This document shows positions 8,693 through 17,227 of a DNA stretch of 64,000 nt, piece after piece. The number at the start of each line of letters is the position of its first letter. The first letter of the stretch is position 1. The notes beneath the pieces were generated by a model that was not told the origin of the DNA, did no database searches, and saw only the letters and a list, made by a program, of their open reading frames with translations. Source of the DNA: VBOC01 sp964512655 (GTDB lineage: Bacteria > Bacteroidota > Ignavibacteria > UBA10030 > SZUA-254); contig CAZEJT010000007.1 in NCBI GenBank assembly GCA_964512655.1, positions 62,001-126,000 of the forward strand. Direction: 5' to 3'. The position numbers and the translations under genes were made by a program.

Positions 8693-10125
8693 CGGACCGC
8701 ATCGATAGCCTGGAGCGGATCGCGCGAGGTCTCGAACCGGGCGGCCGGGAGCGTGCTTCCCTCGTTGATGCCACGGTATCATACGCAGACCGCTTCCTCG
8801 AATCGATCTACGACGTCCCTGCATACCGCGCGATGAAGGAGCCGGGGATCGGGCTTCTCAACTCGCCGATCGGCGAAACTCCCCTCGATCTCGATTCCGT
8901 CCTGAAGCTCCTGAAGCAGAATGTGGACGAGCCCGGATTAAACCCGGCATCGGGCGGGCATCTCGGCTATATCCCGGGTGGGGGGATTTACTATTCGGCC
9001 CTTGCCGATTACCTCGCCGACGTCACGAACCGCTATGCGGGCGTGTTCTTCGCCGGCCCCGGAGCCGTGAGGATGGAGAATCTGCTCATCAACTGGATGG
9101 CACAGATCGCGGGCTATCCTCAGAGCGCCGGGGGCAATCTCACGTCGGGGGGAAGCATATCGAATCTTTCGGGGATCGTGGCCGCGCGCGACGCCGTCGG
9201 TCCGAAGGCGGCCGAGATCGTCCGCTCGTCGATCTACCTCACCGAACAGGCCCACCATTCCGTCGATAAGGCGATCCGGATCGCGGGGTTGAAAGAATGT
9301 CCCCTCCGGTATGTGCCGATGGATGAGCGCTACCGCATGGACGCGCGCGCCCTTGAACGGCTGATCGCGGCGGATGCAAAAGCCGGTCTTCGTCCCTGGC
9401 TGATCGTCGCCTCCGCGGGAACTACAGACACCGGGGCGGTCGACCCTCTCGATGAGATCGCCTCAATCGCACAGCGCAACGGGCTCTGGTTCCACGTCGA
9501 CGGAGCGTATGGCGCATTCTTTATCCTATGCGACGAGGGGAAGAAGATGCTCACCGGGATGGAACGGTCGGATTCACTCGTCATGGATCCGCATAAGGGG
9601 TTGTTCCTCCCCTATGGGACGGGCGCGGTGCTCGTCAGGGAAAGGAAGACGCTGTACGACGCATTCTGGTATCAGGCGAATTATCTCCAGGACGCGCGGC
9701 GGTCGGAGGAGGAAATGTCGCCCGCCGATCTCTCCCCCGAGCTTACCAAGCATTTCCGCGGTCTGCGGCTCTGGCTGCCGTTGAAGCTTTTGGGCCTTGC
9801 TCCCTTCCGCGCCGGACTGGAGGAGAAACTCCTCCTTGCGCGGTACTTCCATGAAAAGATACAGGAGATCGACGGATTCAAGGCGGGTGCTTACCCGGAC
9901 CTATCGGTGGCGACATTCCGATACGTCCCCCCGCGGGGCGACGCCAACGCATTCAACGAAAAGCTCCTCGGAGAGATCCACCGCGACGGAAGGGTCTTCC
10001 TCTCTTCCACGATGATCAACGGGGTCTTCACTCTCAGGGTGGCGATACTCTGCTTCCGGACTCACCGCGCCTCGATCGATCTGACGCTTGAGATTCTTCG
10101 GGAGAAGGTGGGGCTCATAAAATAA
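8689..10125 (+). CDS. Pyridoxal-phosphate-dependent decarboxylase, group II
   Basis: 478 residues of the glutamate / aromatic amino acid / tyrosine decarboxylase family (PLP fold type I). Visible features: the GGxxSN substrate-loop motif (TSGGSISN), the PLP-contact VHVDGAYGA-like segment (WFHVDGAYGAFF), and the Schiff-base lysine in MDPHKGLFLP (His-Lys pair). Length is normal. Substrate specificity is not readable; aromatic amino acid, glutamate or cysteine-sulfinate decarboxylases all share these motifs. Its start overlaps the upstream TPM gene by 4 bp. A hairpin lies just after the stop. Confidence 0.88.
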   Translation: MTDRIDSLERIARGLEPGGRERASLVDATVSYADRFLESIYDVPAYRAMKEPGIGLLNSPIGETPLDLDSVLKLLKQNVDEPGLNPASGGHLGYIPGGGIYYSALADYLADVTNRYAGVFFAGPGAVRMENLLINWMAQIAGYPQSAGGNLTSGGSISNLSGIVAARDAVGPKAAEIVRSSIYLTEQAHHSVDKAIRIAGLKECPLRYVPMDERYRMDARALERLIAADAKAGLRPWLIVASAGTTDTGAVDPLDEIASIAQRNGLWFHVDGAYGAFFILCDEGKKMLTGMERSDSLVMDPHKGLFLPYGTGAVLVRERKTLYDAFWYQANYLQDARRSEEEMSPADLSPELTKHFRGLRLWLPLKLLGLAPFRAGLEEKLLLARYFHEKIQEIDGFKAGAYPDLSVATFRYVPPRGDANAFNEKLLGEIHRDGRVFLSSTMINGVFTLRVAILCFRTHRASIDLTLEILREKVGLIK

Positions 10126-10127
10126 GA

Positions 10128-10159
10128 GGCGGCGATGGCTCCCGCAAACCATCACCGCC
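10128..10159. terminator. Hairpin between convergent genes, possible two-way terminator
   Basis: GGCGGCGATGG and CCATCACCGCC form an 11-bp stem with one mismatch and a 10-nt loop. It lies directly after the decarboxylase stop and downstream of the minus-strand gene ending at 10207. Read on the minus strand it is followed by TCTTATTTTA, so it is more likely to stop transcription from that side. Confidence 0.5.
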
Positions 10160-10206
10160 CTTGGCGCACAAAAAACCGAATTAACCCGGGTGGCCTCCGG
10201 GGTACG

Positions 10207-10710
10207 TCAGAAGTAGAACCTCGCGCCGAGGCCCACATCGACCCCGACTCCCGTGCCCGGGGCCAGGATCATCAACGGCGCTACCTCAAGGAAGAGGTCC
10301 ATCGGAGTCCTTGGCACCAGGTAGGTCATTCCGACCACGCCCCTGACGCCGAAACCGAGGTCCTGCGTCCGGAAGAGGTATGAGTTCCTTCCGTCAACGA
10401 GAAGATAGTCCGTTCTGCCGAATCCCAGGGCGCCGCCCACTCCGTAGTGCAGGGAGAGGTTAGGGTCCCTGAAGGGGTAGCTGGCCCAGAGATAATCGAC
10501 GTCGATCCGGTACCGGTCATAGGGTGAAAACCCTATCGCACCGTCGACAGCGTTTCTTTCGTTGATGTGATATTTCCATGCTATTCCCGTCGGCTCGCCG
10601 AAGACAAATCCCATTCCGAATCTGCCCTGCGACTGCTGCGCGTACGCAGTGGTCGCGAGCGCCAACGATAGCGTGAGTATGACTCCTATGATGAACGTTG
10701 TGGTCTTCAT
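10207..10710 (-). CDS. Small outer-membrane beta-barrel-like protein
   Basis: 167 residues from an ATG preceded by AAAGGAG; the frame runs further upstream without a better site. A signal peptide (MKTTTFIIGVILTLSLALATTAYAQ) is followed by alternating hydrophobic/polar strands: GRFGMGFVFGEPTGIAWKYH, LSLHYGVGGALGFG, DLGFGVRGVVGMTYL and VGVDVGLGARFYF. The last ends in an aromatic residue, as barrels do. The pattern resembles small 8-strand outer-membrane barrels such as the DUF3996/BAPKO_0422-like group. Function unknown. It follows the T9SS cargo gene on the same strand, 215 bp downstream, with a hairpin between. Confidence 0.75.
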   Translation of the reverse strand: MKTTTFIIGVILTLSLALATTAYAQQSQGRFGMGFVFGEPTGIAWKYHINERNAVDGAIGFSPYDRYRIDVDYLWASYPFRDPNLSLHYGVGGALGFGRTDYLLVDGRNSYLFRTQDLGFGVRGVVGMTYLVPRTPMDLFLEVAPLMILAPGTGVGVDVGLGARFYF

Positions 10711-10798
10711 GGTCTTGTTACTCCTTTCTTCTCCCAATCTAGACCTCGCACCCGCGTTTCCGTCCATCAGGAACGGCCCCCGCGGGGTTTTGCTGTAT

Positions 10799-10832
10799 TC
10801 GACCCGGCCCCTAGGAGGAAGGGCCGGGTCGA
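10799..10832. repeat. Perfect 12-bp hairpin between two minus-strand genes
   Basis: TCGACCCGGCCC and GGGCCGGGTCGA pair perfectly around a 10-nt loop. On the minus strand it sits about 95 bp after the stop of the T9SS cargo gene and before the small barrel gene. No T run follows on either strand. It may be an mRNA 3'-end stabiliser or partial terminator. Confidence 0.6.
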
Positions 10833-10925
10833 TTTCCACCGGAACAGGGACCACGTGCCTAAAGGAGGAGTGTGGATCCCTGTCCTATCCACGCGCTGCG
10901 ATAGGGCGCAGCGCAGCCCTGCCTC

Positions 10926-13055
10926 TTACTTGACGACAACCATCCGCTTCGTATCCGCGAAATTTCCCGCGGTCAATTTGTAGAAATACACTCCGCTCGA
11001 AAGACGCGACGCGTCGAACGGCACCTCGAACACGCCTGCGGGCGCTTCATGGTTGACCACCTCTGCAACTTCCTGTCCGAGCACGTTATGGACCGTCAGG
11101 TGGACCACTCCCGCCTCCGGCAGGCTGAATTTTATCATTGTTACCGGGTTAAAGGGGTTCGGGAAATTCTGCTCAAGCGAGTAGCCGGCCGGAGCAGTGG
11201 ATACCTCGCGATCGCCGCGCCCGGCAATGGCGGTCGACGCCCCGTGCCCGGAGAAGACCGTAGGGCCGCCCGTCTGTTTCGTGAAGTAGGTCAGCGCGCC
11301 CCCCGACTGATGTTGGTCGTCGGCATAGACGATCATGGCCTTGCCGTCGAGATAGGTGGTGGTGGAGCTGTATTCGGCAAGATTCCTTGTGCCGGCGGCG
11401 CATCCCGTCCCGTTGACGCAGATCGGGCCGGTGTGGAACACGTTGCTTGCGGCGTTCTCACTGATCGTTGGATTTTTCGCGAACGCATTCTGGGTCTGCG
11501 CGAAGTACACCGTCCACTGTGCGTCTGCGGCGAGACTGTTCCCCGAGTTTGTCGCCCACCACATAATGTTCACCTTGCCGGCATCTCCGGCATCGATCCA
11601 CGGGCTTATTCCGAGCTTCGTGCCGGGCCCGTTGTTGACTCTGACCTCCTGTGTCCACGTGGCGCCCTGATCGGAAGAGCTTGTGAGGTAAACATTCTGG
11701 CCGTCCGAATAGACGACGTGGGGGTTCCCGCCCCTGTCGATCGCAATTATCGGAAATACATTGTCATAACCCTGGCCCGGCTGCCCCTGGTGAACAGCCT
11801 TCAGTATGAATGACGCCCCGCCATCTGTCGACCGGGCGACCCAGATCGAATTCCCGGGATGCCCTACGAACACCGTATACACGTAGCCGTTCGACGGGTC
11901 AACAGCGATGTTTCCCTGAAACTGTGGTTGAAGGCCGAGTTCCGGCGTGGTAATCTCCGTCATGAACGGGAAGGTGAGTCCCCCGTCGATCGACTTGAGG
12001 ACGAAGATACTGCTCGTGCCGACTAGATCGACTCCTTCCTGCTGAAACGTGAGATAGACGGTATTGGCGCCGTACGTTGCGATCCATTGCCTGTCGATGA
12101 TCGGGGTGTTCTGTGCCCATGGATTATTGATCCAGATCGTGCCCCCGTTCGTCGATGTGCACATCGCCGACGCAAGTGGCGCGCCCACTCCGCCGACTCC
12201 GGGGACCCCAAGGACCGCTCCCCACAGCGACGCCATGTATACTCTTCCCGTCGTTCCGACTGCGATATCCTCATCGCCCCCTCCGACTCCGGGAGTGCGT
12301 CCCGCAAGAGCGGAAGCCGCCTGGGCGGCGTCGGGCTGTCCGACATAGGTAAAGTTGCTGCCGCCGTCGACCGACTTCCATACGTCGGTGCCGCCCGGGG
12401 TTCCTTCGATTGCCGCGACATAGATATTGCCGAGCGCATCATACGCCGCTCTCGGTTCAACATCCTGCACACCGAAGAGCAGGCCGTCGGGCCCCGTCAG
12501 GGCCTTTCCGGCGGTGAACGTAAAGTTGCCGTTCTTGTACTTCGCAAGCCTGAAATTCTCAACAGGCGGCGGTCCCACCGTCGCGGTTCCGCTGTAGGAG
12601 GCCTGGACGGCGAGGTACGGGATGATCAACACCTGATACGTCCCGGTCGAGAGCTGCCCCATGTCGACCAGCTCGAACGTCGTATTTCCCTGACCCGAGT
12701 ATGTCACCTGGGTTCCGCTCGCGTCGAAGATGTACATGTCGAAATCTGTATTGACGTCCGTCCAGTTGATCTGTATGCGTACGGTATGCGTCGGGTTTGT
12801 CACATAATACGACGCCGGCACGTTGACCGTCAGAAAATACTTATCGCACGTCATGGCCGTGCAGAGCGACGGATCGACCGTCGCGGCGGTATATGCGGAG
12901 ACCATCGTGAACGGCCCTCCGGTCCATGCAAGACTCCTCGTCAACGGGGTCAGTGTGCCTGTGCCCGGTGTGGCCGCTGAAACCGGCAATTCCGTGATGA
13001 GCATCAAAAGCGATCCGAGCAATACATACGCCTGCAAGCGGAAAACGTGTTTCAT
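10926..13055 (-). CDS. Secreted protein with T9SS sorting domain, sialidase/BNR-type propeller
   Basis: 709 residues. A signal peptide (about 1-27) is followed by a jelly-roll like the bacterial pre-peptidase C-terminal (PPC) domain (about 75-165, with DFDMYIFDASGT). Next is a propeller region with several Asp-box/BNR-like turns (SVDGGSNFTYVG, STDGGASFILK, SSDQGATWTQE), as in exo-alpha-sialidases and photosystem-stability-like proteins. The last ~85 residues are a type A T9SS sorting domain: YSLEQNFPNPFNPVTMIKFSLP, then HNVLGQEV and SGVYFYKLTAG..KRMVVVK. The protein should cross the outer membrane by T9SS and be released or attached. Enzymatic activity is not shown. The ATG follows GGGAG. Confidence 0.9.
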   Translation of the reverse strand: MKHVFRLQAYVLLGSLLMLITELPVSAATPGTGTLTPLTRSLAWTGGPFTMVSAYTAATVDPSLCTAMTCDKYFLTVNVPASYYVTNPTHTVRIQINWTDVNTDFDMYIFDASGTQVTYSGQGNTTFELVDMGQLSTGTYQVLIIPYLAVQASYSGTATVGPPPVENFRLAKYKNGNFTFTAGKALTGPDGLLFGVQDVEPRAAYDALGNIYVAAIEGTPGGTDVWKSVDGGSNFTYVGQPDAAQAASALAGRTPGVGGGDEDIAVGTTGRVYMASLWGAVLGVPGVGGVGAPLASAMCTSTNGGTIWINNPWAQNTPIIDRQWIATYGANTVYLTFQQEGVDLVGTSSIFVLKSIDGGLTFPFMTEITTPELGLQPQFQGNIAVDPSNGYVYTVFVGHPGNSIWVARSTDGGASFILKAVHQGQPGQGYDNVFPIIAIDRGGNPHVVYSDGQNVYLTSSSDQGATWTQEVRVNNGPGTKLGISPWIDAGDAGKVNIMWWATNSGNSLAADAQWTVYFAQTQNAFAKNPTISENAASNVFHTGPICVNGTGCAAGTRNLAEYSSTTTYLDGKAMIVYADDQHQSGGALTYFTKQTGGPTVFSGHGASTAIAGRGDREVSTAPAGYSLEQNFPNPFNPVTMIKFSLPEAGVVHLTVHNVLGQEVAEVVNHEAPAGVFEVPFDASRLSSGVYFYKLTAGNFADTKRMVVVK

Positions 13056-13119
13056 ACGATTACTCCCTTCCAGTGGACTAGTGGAACAGCGTGATGGTGG
13101 TTAGTGCTGCGAATTCGAT

Positions 13120-13512
13120 TCAGTGTTCGGCTTCGGCCGGGAGGCCCGAGGAGAATCCCTCGATCATCTTCGGCAGTTCCCGCTTCAGGTCGGTCTTGCA
13201 GATGAACCCGTCGACGCCGAGGACTTTTGCAAGCGACTGGTAGGTCCCCTCCTCGTGGATGGTCACGAAGACTACTTTGATGTCGGGTGAAGATTCCTTG
13301 ATTTGCCGGGCGGCCTCGAGGCCGCTCATCACCGGCATGCTGATGTCCATGAGGATCAGGTCGGGGTGCAGAGCCTTCGCCTGCAGTACGGCGTCTCTGC
13401 CGTTATCCGCCTTGCCCACGATCTCGATTCCGTTCCGCATCTTTAAATAGTGGGTCACTTCTTCTCTGAACCCCTCGTGGTCGTCTGCAATCAGTATTCT
13501 CAGAAACCGCAT
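13120..13512 (-). CDS. Stand-alone response regulator receiver domain
   Basis: 130 residues, a single CheY-like receiver and no output domain. All key residues are present: acidic pair D10 D11, phosphoacceptor D56 in LILMDISMP, Thr in VFVTIHEE and Lys in GFICKTD. It lies 65 bp upstream of the T9SS cargo gene on the same strand and about 300 bp downstream of the NarL-type regulator. Its sequence resembles the receiver of that regulator, so it could compete for phosphoryl groups from the same kinase. The partner is not shown by the sequence. Confidence 0.9.
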   Translation of the reverse strand: MRFLRILIADDHEGFREEVTHYLKMRNGIEIVGKADNGRDAVLQAKALHPDLILMDISMPVMSGLEAARQIKESSPDIKVVFVTIHEEGTYQSLAKVLGVDGFICKTDLKRELPKMIEGFSSGLPAEAEH

Positions 13513-13813
13513 GGCTCATTCTCCTTACGGCCTAACGGTAACGAACCTTCGGGCGCCAGACAATCGGGCGAGCCACGTAATTTTCAAAATAGGTGGTTCT
13601 ACGTAGCCGGCTAAGTCCTACGTCGTAGAAGAAATGGGGTAAATCGGGGATATGTTATTGAAAATAAGGGGGTTGCAGCGGACCGTCCGCGGATGCGGGA
13701 AACCTGGCGAGGTGTAGAACCTTAGGACGGATTGCTATTGAACCAGAATCAGGTACGGGAGGGAGCGTATCAGTGAGCCTGGAGAGCCGGAATTGCGGGG
13801 ATTTGAAGCAGGA
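13513..13813 (-). other. Intergenic region upstream of the stand-alone receiver gene
   Basis: About 300 bp with no gene. It should hold the promoter of the receiver gene, but I saw no convincing -35/-10 or sigma54 box. A short repeat of CTACGT (around 13598-13622, in TTCTACGTAGCC and TCCTACGTCGTAG) stands out and might be a binding site. Confidence 0.4.
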
Positions 13814-14485
13814 TCAGGCCTTCGTTTTGACCGTAACCACCCCCTTTTCTATTGCATAGCGCACCAGGCCCGCGGTATCGTGGATATCGAGTTTTTGCAT
13901 CATGTTGGTGCGATGGGTGTCGACGGTGCGAACGCTGATAAAAAGCTTGTCGGCTATCTGCTGGTTTGTCATCCCTTCGGCGATGTGCTTCAGGACTTCG
14001 ACCTCTCGGGTTGTCAGGACCTGTTCCGAGCCCGCCTTCACTCCATCCTGTTCATTCGCCCTGCGGATGAACTCGTCTACCATCATTTTCGAGACCCCGG
14101 GGCTGAAGAACCGCTCTCCTGATGCGATCGCCCGGAGCGCCGCGAAGATCTCTTCCTTTCCGGCGTCTTTGAGAAGGTAGCCGCTCGCGCCGGCGCGAAG
14201 CATCTGATAGACGTACTCCTCGCTCTGGTGAATCGTGAGGATGAGAACCTTGGTATCTGCGCTCTGCTGCTTGATCACCTTCGTGGCCTCGATGCCCCCC
14301 ATCCCGGGCATCGAGATGTCTATGACGGCGATATCGGGCTTCGTCTCCGCGACGAGGTCGATAGCCTCCTGGCCGCTCGTGGCCTCCCCCACCACCGAGA
14401 ACTCGGATGTGCTCTTCAGCAGGAGCTGGAGGCCGCTGCGGATAATGCTGTGGTCATCTGCGATCACAATTCTTACTTTTTTCAT
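13814..14485 (-). CDS. NarL/FixJ-family response regulator
   Basis: 223 residues. Receiver domain (1-120) with D10 D11, phosphoacceptor D56 (AVIDISMPG), Thr in LILTIHQS and Lys in YLLKDAG. A linker and a LuxR-type helix-turn-helix follow (about 155-215: LTTREVEVLKHIAEGMTNQQIADKLF, then SVRTVDTHRTNMMQKL). It overlaps the kinase gene by 4 bp (ATGA), so the two form a two-component operon with coupled translation. It is probably a DNA-binding activator. Targets unknown; the T9SS cargo and receiver genes downstream on the same strand are candidates by position only. Confidence 0.95.
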   Translation of the reverse strand: MKKVRIVIADDHSIIRSGLQLLLKSTSEFSVVGEATSGQEAIDLVAETKPDIAVIDISMPGMGGIEATKVIKQQSADTKVLILTIHQSEEYVYQMLRAGASGYLLKDAGKEEIFAALRAIASGERFFSPGVSKMMVDEFIRRANEQDGVKAGSEQVLTTREVEVLKHIAEGMTNQQIADKLFISVRTVDTHRTNMMQKLDIHDTAGLVRYAIEKGVVTVKTKA

Positions 14486-16986
14486 GATTGGACGGGAATT
14501 TCGACTGTGATGGTTGTGCCCTTCCCGGGCGTCGATTCGATACGGTACGATCCCCCCAGTTCCTGTGTGCGTTCCCTCATGCTGATCAGGCCCAATCCCC
14601 TGTTTGAATCTTTTGACCTTCGCACCGCCGCGGGGTTGAACCCCGACCCGTCGTCGCGGATTATGAGCCGGACGTGCCCGTCGTCCATCCCGAGGCTCAG
14701 GTTCACCTTTGACGCACCCGCATGCTTGCCGACGTTTGCGAGCGCCTCCTGTACGATCCTGAAGAGCGCGATCTCGACGTCGGGATCGAAGCGGGCCATG
14801 TTCCGGTTCTGCGGCTCGAAGCCGACCTTGATCTGCTGGACCTTCTGAAACTCGCCGCAGAGAAGCTCGAGAGCGACCACCAGCCCGAAATCGTCGAGCA
14901 CGGCTGGATGGAGGTTCGACGAGAGCCGCCTGATCTCGGTGATCATGCTGTCGATCTGTTGCTTGAAATGACGCATCTTGTCGAGCGTCTCCCCGTTGGT
15001 TCTCGGGATCGTGTCCTCGAAGACCTCGATGTTGAACTTCATTCCGCTCAGCCGCTGCCCCAGGTCGTCGTGCAGTTCCCGCGCGATGCGGCGGCGTTCG
15101 TCCTCCTGGCCGCGCTGGACGGCGACCGCCAGCTGCTGCAGGTCCTCCGTCCGCATGCGCTGGGATTCCTCAAGCTGCTTCTCAAGAAGTTTCCGTTCCG
15201 TGATATCCCGGGCGATCCCCACAAGGGCGACCGGAGTGCCCCCGGCGTCGCGTACGATAGAGGAGCTCATCAGAATGGGAAACTCCTCGCCGTTTTTCCT
15301 CCTGTTCAGGAGTTCGCCCGTCCACCCTCCCTTGAGCGTGTGGGCGATGATTTCCTCCGTTAACCCCGGAGGATTCATGGGCGACCGGAGAAGGGTGATG
15401 TTCTCGCCTACGATCTCGGATTCCTCGTAGCCGTATGTTCTGAGGAAGGCCGGGTTCACCGAAATGATGTTATTCTGCATGTCCGTGATCGAGACGCACT
15501 CCTGCATGCTTCTGATCGTGTGCGCGAGCATCTGGATCTTCTGCTCCGCCAATTTGCGGCCTGTGATGTCGCGAAAGACCGAAAGGAGAAACGCCTTGCC
15601 GTAGTCGAGCTCGATGAACGAGTGCGAGTATTCGAGGTTCAGGATTTTCCCCGATTGGAGCGTGATCACCCGCTCGATCCCGGTTTCGATTCGGCGCTCT
15701 TCGAATCGCTCCCTGTACCTGTGGAGCATCTCCTCCGTGTCGTCCCGGCCGGAGTAGGTAACCGTGATCGGCTGTCCGACCAGTTCGCCTTCCGTCAATT
15801 CGATCAGACGGCAGAACGCGCCGTTCGCTGCGACGATCATGCCCTGGTCATCGGTGAGCCTCATCCCGTCGGCGGAATTCTCCCACACCGAGCGGAAGCG
15901 GACCTCCGATTGCCTCAGCGCCTCGTCCGCGCGCTTGAGCTCCGTGATGTCGCGCGCAAAGTGGACGTACCCGAGGGCGTCCCCGTCGACGACGATCGGG
16001 GAGACGGAAAGAATGGCGGGAAAAATCGTCCCCCTGATGCCTCTGAACTTGACCTCGGAGAGCATCGAGCGCGGTCCGGCGGGAGTGCTTTTGTACGCCT
16101 CAAGGAGCGGCTCCCGGCCTTCATCAAGAAAATCGAAAAAATGGAACCTGTCGATCGATTCGTTGCCGGTGCCGAGGAGATCCTTGAACGATTCGTTCGT
16201 GAAGACGATCTTCCCGTCGGGATCGGTCACCGCGAGCATCGCCCCGATCGTCTCGAGGATCGTCTTCGCGCTCGATTCCGGCGTCAGCGACATGAGCTGG
16301 TACCGTACTACCGCGTAGGTGACGAATACGACCGTGATCGTCGATGAGACCTCCGTGATCCGGATGATCTGGACGCCGATAAGAGGGAGGATGCCGTCGA
16401 TCAGCGAGCTGGGCAGCAGCGGTATGAGAACGCCAAGGAGGATAAAGAGCGCCTGCCGCCGTTCCCTCTTGAAGCGCCCGGCGATGAACTTCTGGTAGCA
16501 CATGTACAGGCCCCAGGCGAACATCGTTTCGAGCCACAGGATATAGACAAGGAATCCGTCGGCCGGAACGGCCGAGAAGCCCCATGAAAAACGCTGGACC
16601 TGCGTGAGGTGTCCGGTAAACTGAAAGACGGCGAAGACGACCGCCGGCGTATAGATCAGGAGGGGAACCCACCACCGGCGGAGCAGGCGCTCGCGCTCCG
16701 TAAAAGTCATCGCAAAATGCAGGAAGAACGCGGGGAGAAGCCTCAACCCGATCGCGGATAGCCTGTTCGTCGCGGCGGCGATTTCGATCTGATCGGTCGC
16801 CCGGAGAATCACTTCGCCGCATCCCCACCAGACGAGGCACAGGATTGACAGAGACCAGAGGCGGTTCACCGGACTGCGGGGGTCCTTCAAGAACACAAAC
16901 AGCCCGTGTGCCGTATTCGTAAGCGTCGCGGCGAAGCTGATGAGGGCGAAGAACGTGATCGAGATGGTTCCGGTGGCTGAGATCAT
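14482..16986 (-). CDS. Membrane sensor histidine kinase with 7TM-like input and three PAS domains (NarX type)
   Basis: About 834 residues from the preferred ATG; an ATG at 17007 is also possible and the frame is open to 17220. Order: seven-helix membrane input (about 5-230, like the 7TM histidine-kinase N terminus), three PAS domains (about 240-350, 365-480, 490-610), HisKA_3 dimerisation domain with the phosphorylated His in ARELHDDLGQRLSGMK, and a HATPase_c domain with DDGSGFNP and GLGLISMRERTQELGG. This is the standard partner of NarL-type regulators, and the regulator gene overlaps it by 4 bp. The signal is unknown; PAS domains could bind small ligands or sense redox. Confidence 0.9.
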   Translation of the reverse strand: MISATGTISITFFALISFAATLTNTAHGLFVFLKDPRSPVNRLWSLSILCLVWWGCGEVILRATDQIEIAAATNRLSAIGLRLLPAFFLHFAMTFTERERLLRRWWVPLLIYTPAVVFAVFQFTGHLTQVQRFSWGFSAVPADGFLVYILWLETMFAWGLYMCYQKFIAGRFKRERRQALFILLGVLIPLLPSSLIDGILPLIGVQIIRITEVSSTITVVFVTYAVVRYQLMSLTPESSAKTILETIGAMLAVTDPDGKIVFTNESFKDLLGTGNESIDRFHFFDFLDEGREPLLEAYKSTPAGPRSMLSEVKFRGIRGTIFPAILSVSPIVVDGDALGYVHFARDITELKRADEALRQSEVRFRSVWENSADGMRLTDDQGMIVAANGAFCRLIELTEGELVGQPITVTYSGRDDTEEMLHRYRERFEERRIETGIERVITLQSGKILNLEYSHSFIELDYGKAFLLSVFRDITGRKLAEQKIQMLAHTIRSMQECVSITDMQNNIISVNPAFLRTYGYEESEIVGENITLLRSPMNPPGLTEEIIAHTLKGGWTGELLNRRKNGEEFPILMSSSIVRDAGGTPVALVGIARDITERKLLEKQLEESQRMRTEDLQQLAVAVQRGQEDERRRIARELHDDLGQRLSGMKFNIEVFEDTIPRTNGETLDKMRHFKQQIDSMITEIRRLSSNLHPAVLDDFGLVVALELLCGEFQKVQQIKVGFEPQNRNMARFDPDVEIALFRIVQEALANVGKHAGASKVNLSLGMDDGHVRLIIRDDGSGFNPAAVRRSKDSNRGLGLISMRERTQELGGSYRIESTPGKGTTITVEIPVQS

Positions 16987-17077
16987 GGGGGGGTGCCTTG
17001 GCGGCATTGAAAAGGTACCATTTCCGGACGCTAAATTCAATCCATCGCCCGGGGGCCGGTTGGGGGGGTGAATTGAC

Positions 17078-17106
17078 TTGACAAACAATCGGAAATTAAT
17101 TGGTAT
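17078..17106 (+). promoter_or_regulatory. Candidate sigma70 promoter of the LacI-type gene
   Basis: TTGACA at 17078-17083, a 17-nt spacer, then TGGTAT at 17101-17106. The -35 is perfect and the -10 is weak. The first candidate operator (17106-17119) would cover the start of transcription, in keeping with autorepression. Confidence 0.35.
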
Positions 17107-17215
17107 CGAAGTGCTTCGAATGAGGGGCCCAAAATCCTGTGAATTGCAGAGCTCGGGCTCCGAATTTCTATTCGTGTGAGGCAAAATCCGCGGTTTACTC
17201 GTAAAAGCGCTTCGA
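17106..17215 (+). promoter_or_regulatory. Two candidate LacI-type operators
   Basis: Upstream of the LacI-type gene, a palindrome TCGAAG-TG-CTTCGA (17106-17119) and AAAAGCGCTT (17203-17212) share the 11-mer AAGYGCTTCGA at 17109-17119 and 17205-17215. LacI/GalR repressors bind short palindromes of this kind (cre-like AAGCGCTT). The sites are 96 bp apart, close to nine helical turns, which would allow DNA looping. Assignment is by position and resemblance only. Confidence 0.45.
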
Positions 17216-17227
17216 GACAACTAGGCT

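Noticed and set aside
12087..12980. 297-residue plus-strand open frame inside the T9SS cargo gene
   Set aside because: Shadow of the minus-strand gene; low-complexity Arg-rich text without motifs or ribosome site.
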